Shown here one piece after another: positions 62,055 through 64,000 of a stretch of DNA of 64,000 nt. How positions within the stretch are numbered: position 1 is the first letter of the stretch; the number at the start of each line of letters is the position of its first letter. The position numbers were made by a program, and so were the translations under genes. Below the pieces are notes generated by a model that was not told the origin of the DNA, ran no database searches, and saw nothing but the letters and a program-made list of their open reading frames with translations. Origin of the DNA: Mycobacterium sp. ITM-2016-00316 (GTDB lineage Bacteria; Actinomycetota; Actinomycetes; Mycobacteriales; Mycobacteriaceae); assembly GCF_002968335.2 (NCBI RefSeq), contig NZ_CP134398.1, positions 1,240,001-1,304,000 of the forward strand, given 5' to 3'.

Positions 62055-63365
62055 ATGGACGCCACTGATCTCGACACGTTCATTGATGCGTTGATTGATG
62101 ACCTCACCCCGGTGCCTGCACCCGAGGATGACGCCGATCGCCGGTTGTGTCATCTGCTCGACAGTCCCCGCCGGATCGTTGATGAACCACCCCTGTTGGC
62201 GGTGCTGGCGGCGGCGGTGACCTTGCGCAATCTGTTCGATCATGTGATCGCCCAAGCGGTCGCGGCCGCCGAGCGGGCTGGGATCCCGCCACGCAAGCAC
62301 CTGCGCACGGGGGCCGATCTGCTCACCAGTCTGGGTGTGGCGCCGGGTGCGGCGTACCGGGCTGCGCGGGTGGGCCGGGCGGCGCACACCTTGCCGGCGT
62401 TGACGCAGTTGCAGCGCCTTGGTGGGGTCGGTATCGAGTTCGCCGACGCGGTCGGCAAGGGCGTCGCGCATGTGTCCGGCAGGGTCGCGTTGTCTGATGA
62501 GGACCGGGCCGCTGTCGTGACGACGCTGATGATCGAGACCACACCCTCCGGTGTCGATAAGAAGGCCCGCGAGATCGCCATCGCGAAGGCCGCCGTATCG
62601 CCGCAGGCTGAGGATGTGGTGCCGGTCGCCGAAAACACTGACCTCAACGACATGACTGTGGTGCAGACCGAGGACGGGCGGGTCGCGGCCAGCCTGGATC
62701 TCGACGCGCTCACCGCGGAAGAACTGCTCGCCGCGCTGGACCCGTTGTGCCGGCCGATACCGCTGCCCGACGGGTCCCCGGACCCACGCCCGACCGGGCG
62801 CCGCCGCGCCGACGCGTTCGGTCAGATCATGCGGACCTACCTGTCGAGCTCCCTGCGCCCGATGAGCGGGGGCGTGCTCCCGCACGTCACCCTCACCCGC
62901 CCCGCCGCAGCTGGATCCGTGGACTTTCTCGGATTCGGCGGGCCCGTCAGCACCCGCACCGCCGACCTCATCATGTGCGACAGCACCCTGACCTCGGTGA
63001 CCATCGACGCCGCCGGCGCACCGCTGGACGTCGGGCGCAGCGAGCGACTGTTCACACCCGCCATCCGGAAAGGGTTGGCGGTCCGCGATCGTGGGTGCGC
63101 GCACCCCGGGTGCGGGCGTCCGGTGTCGTGGTGCGACGCCCACCACATCCAACCCTGGAGCAGCGGCGGGCGCACCAGCATCGACAACGGGGTGCTGCTG
63201 TGCCGACTGCACCACACCGCGATCCACCACGGCGGCTGGCAGGTCTACCTCGGCGCCGACCGCCACCCCTGGTTCATCCCGCCCCATGACCCGGCCGGCC
63301 CCGAACCGGCACATCTGCGATCCCACGCCCGACGCACCATGACCGACCTGCCCACCGCCGCATAA
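62055..63365 (+). CDS. 13E12-family protein, DUF222 + HNH nuclease domain
   Basis: 436 residues from ATG 62055 (MDATDLDTFIDALIDDL); GTG 62037 and TTG 62007 are in-frame alternatives. The N-terminal half is the helical DUF222 domain (TLRNLFDHVIAQAVAAAERAG...GADLLTSLGVAPGAAYRAARVG). The C-terminal HNH domain is RDRGCAHPGCGRPVSWCDAHHIQPWSSGGRTSIDNGVLLCRLHHTAIHHGGW, with the zinc cysteines and His-Asn-His set. Present in many copies in mycobacteria and linked to mobile repeats. The perfect LexA box upstream makes it part of the SOS response. Confidence 0.92.
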   Translation: MDATDLDTFIDALIDDLTPVPAPEDDADRRLCHLLDSPRRIVDEPPLLAVLAAAVTLRNLFDHVIAQAVAAAERAGIPPRKHLRTGADLLTSLGVAPGAAYRAARVGRAAHTLPALTQLQRLGGVGIEFADAVGKGVAHVSGRVALSDEDRAAVVTTLMIETTPSGVDKKAREIAIAKAAVSPQAEDVVPVAENTDLNDMTVVQTEDGRVAASLDLDALTAEELLAALDPLCRPIPLPDGSPDPRPTGRRRADAFGQIMRTYLSSSLRPMSGGVLPHVTLTRPAAAGSVDFLGFGGPVSTRTADLIMCDSTLTSVTIDAAGAPLDVGRSERLFTPAIRKGLAVRDRGCAHPGCGRPVSWCDAHHIQPWSSGGRTSIDNGVLLCRLHHTAIHHGGWQVYLGADRHPWFIPPHDPAGPEPAHLRSHARRTMTDLPTAA

Positions 63366-63422
63366 CCAAACCCGCACGGCACCTTGACAACTCCACAGAG
63401 AACACCGCCCACGCAGGCGGGG

Positions 63423-63444
63423 CCGGCGGGGAGCACGCCGCCGG
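63423..63444. terminator. GC-rich hairpin between the HNH gene and htpG
   Basis: CCGGCGG (63423-63429) and CCGCCGG (63438-63444) pair perfectly around an 8-nt loop. No U tract. It lies in the 145-bp gap between the convergent HNH and htpG genes and can serve both. Confidence 0.45.
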
Positions 63445-63510
63445 ACCCGCCACGGCGAACCACGCCAACGTGCCCCGGTCAGAGGCGACCCGTGGCCTGT
63501 GTGGCCGGCC

Positions 63511-64000
63511 CTAGAAGGTCTTGGCCAACCGGTCAGCGAGAATGGCAGCGAAGCGCGCCGGGTCGTCGAGGGACCCGCCCTCGGCGAGAAGAGCGGTGCC
63601 GTACAGCAACTCGGCGGTATCGGCGAGCCTGTCCGGTGACGACGCCAGGGCGTCCCGCAGACCCGCGACGAGGGCGTGATCGGGGTTGAGCTCCAGGATC
63701 CGCTTGCCCACGGGCACCTCCTGACCGGAGGCGCGGTACATGCGCGCCAACTGCGGGGTGATGCCGAAGGCGTCGGTGATCAGGCAGGCCGGCGACGACG
63801 TCAGTCGGGTTGACAGCCGCACTTCCTTGACGTGTTCGTCGAGCGTCTCCTGCAGCCAAGTGAGCAGATCGGCGAAGTCGCTGCGGTCGGTATCGGCCTT
63901 GTCGTCTGCGGAGCCGAGATCGACCTCGCCCTTGGCCACCGACTGCAGTGCCTTGCCGCCGAACTCCGGCACCGATTCGACCCACACCTCGTCGACCGGG
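63511..64000 (-). CDS. htpG: Chaperone HtpG (Hsp90), C-terminal part
   Basis: Only about 163 C-terminal residues are inside the window; the frame continues past the edge (PVDEVWVESVPEFGGKALQSV). This is the end of the Hsp90 middle domain and the dimerisation domain: LLTWLQETLDEHVKEVRLSTRLTSSPACLITDAFGITPQLARMYRASGQEVPVGKRILELNPDHALV, which is conserved in bacterial HtpG, ending DPARFAAILADRLAKTF. It aids folding under stress in the cytoplasm. ATP-binding residues are outside the window. Confidence 0.93.
   Translation of the reverse strand, partial: PVDEVWVESVPEFGGKALQSVAKGEVDLGSADDKADTDRSDFADLLTWLQETLDEHVKEVRLSTRLTSSPACLITDAFGITPQLARMYRASGQEVPVGKRILELNPDHALVAGLRDALASSPDRLADTAELLYGTALLAEGGSLDDPARFAAILADRLAKTF

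Overview
The window is high-GC, densely coded DNA from a fast-growing mycobacterium (Mycolicibacterium type). The evidence is the gene order sdhBADC, cdd-deoA-add, upp, pmmB, deoD, amiB/amiA, lpdA, glpD2, nei, lhr, which mirrors the Mycobacterium tuberculosis Rv3296-Rv3319 neighbourhood as I remember it. Further support comes from mycobacteria-specific proteins: an MHB haemophore, an LppW-like lipoprotein, an EspC-like type VII substrate, a 13E12-family HNH protein, and a mycobacterial-type LexA box. Many genes start with GTG or TTG, and 4-bp stop/start overlaps are common.

Layout. 1-9 kb: 3' part of an aldehyde dehydrogenase, a secreted repeat protein, an amino-acid permease with a universal stress protein, an ECF41/SigJ sigma factor facing its typical carboxymuconolactone-decarboxylase partner, a frameshifted AI-2E-type transporter, and an AbiEi/DUF559 protein bracketed by two related palindromes. 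9-12.5 kb: succinate dehydrogenase operon sdhC-D-A-B. 12.7-25.6 kb: nucleoside salvage genes (cdd, deoA, add, upp, pmmB, deoD, two M20 amidohydrolases), interrupted by a probable type VII-exported peptidoglycan hydrolase pair and a MarR/AbrB-transporter pair. 25.7-30.4 kb: gamma-glutamylcyclotransferase-like gene, lpdA, glpD2 and a pseudouridine synthase. 30.4-37 kb: secreted antigen-like protein, FkbM methyltransferase, SDR, crotonase, TetR and a desaturase/reductase pair. 36.5-42.4 kb: nei and lhr (DNA repair). 42.4-46.3 kb: small secreted proteins, a haemophore, TetR, VOC protein and an LppW-like lipoprotein.

46.4-61.8 kb is a divergent accessory cluster of 13 genes. Leftward run: an SMP-30-like beta-propeller, GntR regulator, acyl-CoA synthetase, frameshifted SDR, second acyl-CoA synthetase, SDR. 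Rightward run: SDR, Rieske oxygenase, LLM flavin monooxygenase, Baeyer-Villiger monooxygenase, TauD-type dioxygenase, SDR, class III CoA-transferase. I infer a catabolic pathway that oxygenates a cyclic or ring-bearing substrate, opens it through an ester or lactone, and activates the acid as a CoA thioester. The substrate cannot be read from the sequence. 61.9-64 kb: a 13E12/DUF222-HNH gene behind a perfect LexA box, and the 3' part of htpG.

A short G+C-rich element (core GAGCGnAGCGAC) recurs at gene borders across the window. In two places it, or a degenerate relative, forms 36-bp-period tandem arrays. In two others it sits between short direct repeats and has altered a gene start or created a small upstream reading frame.
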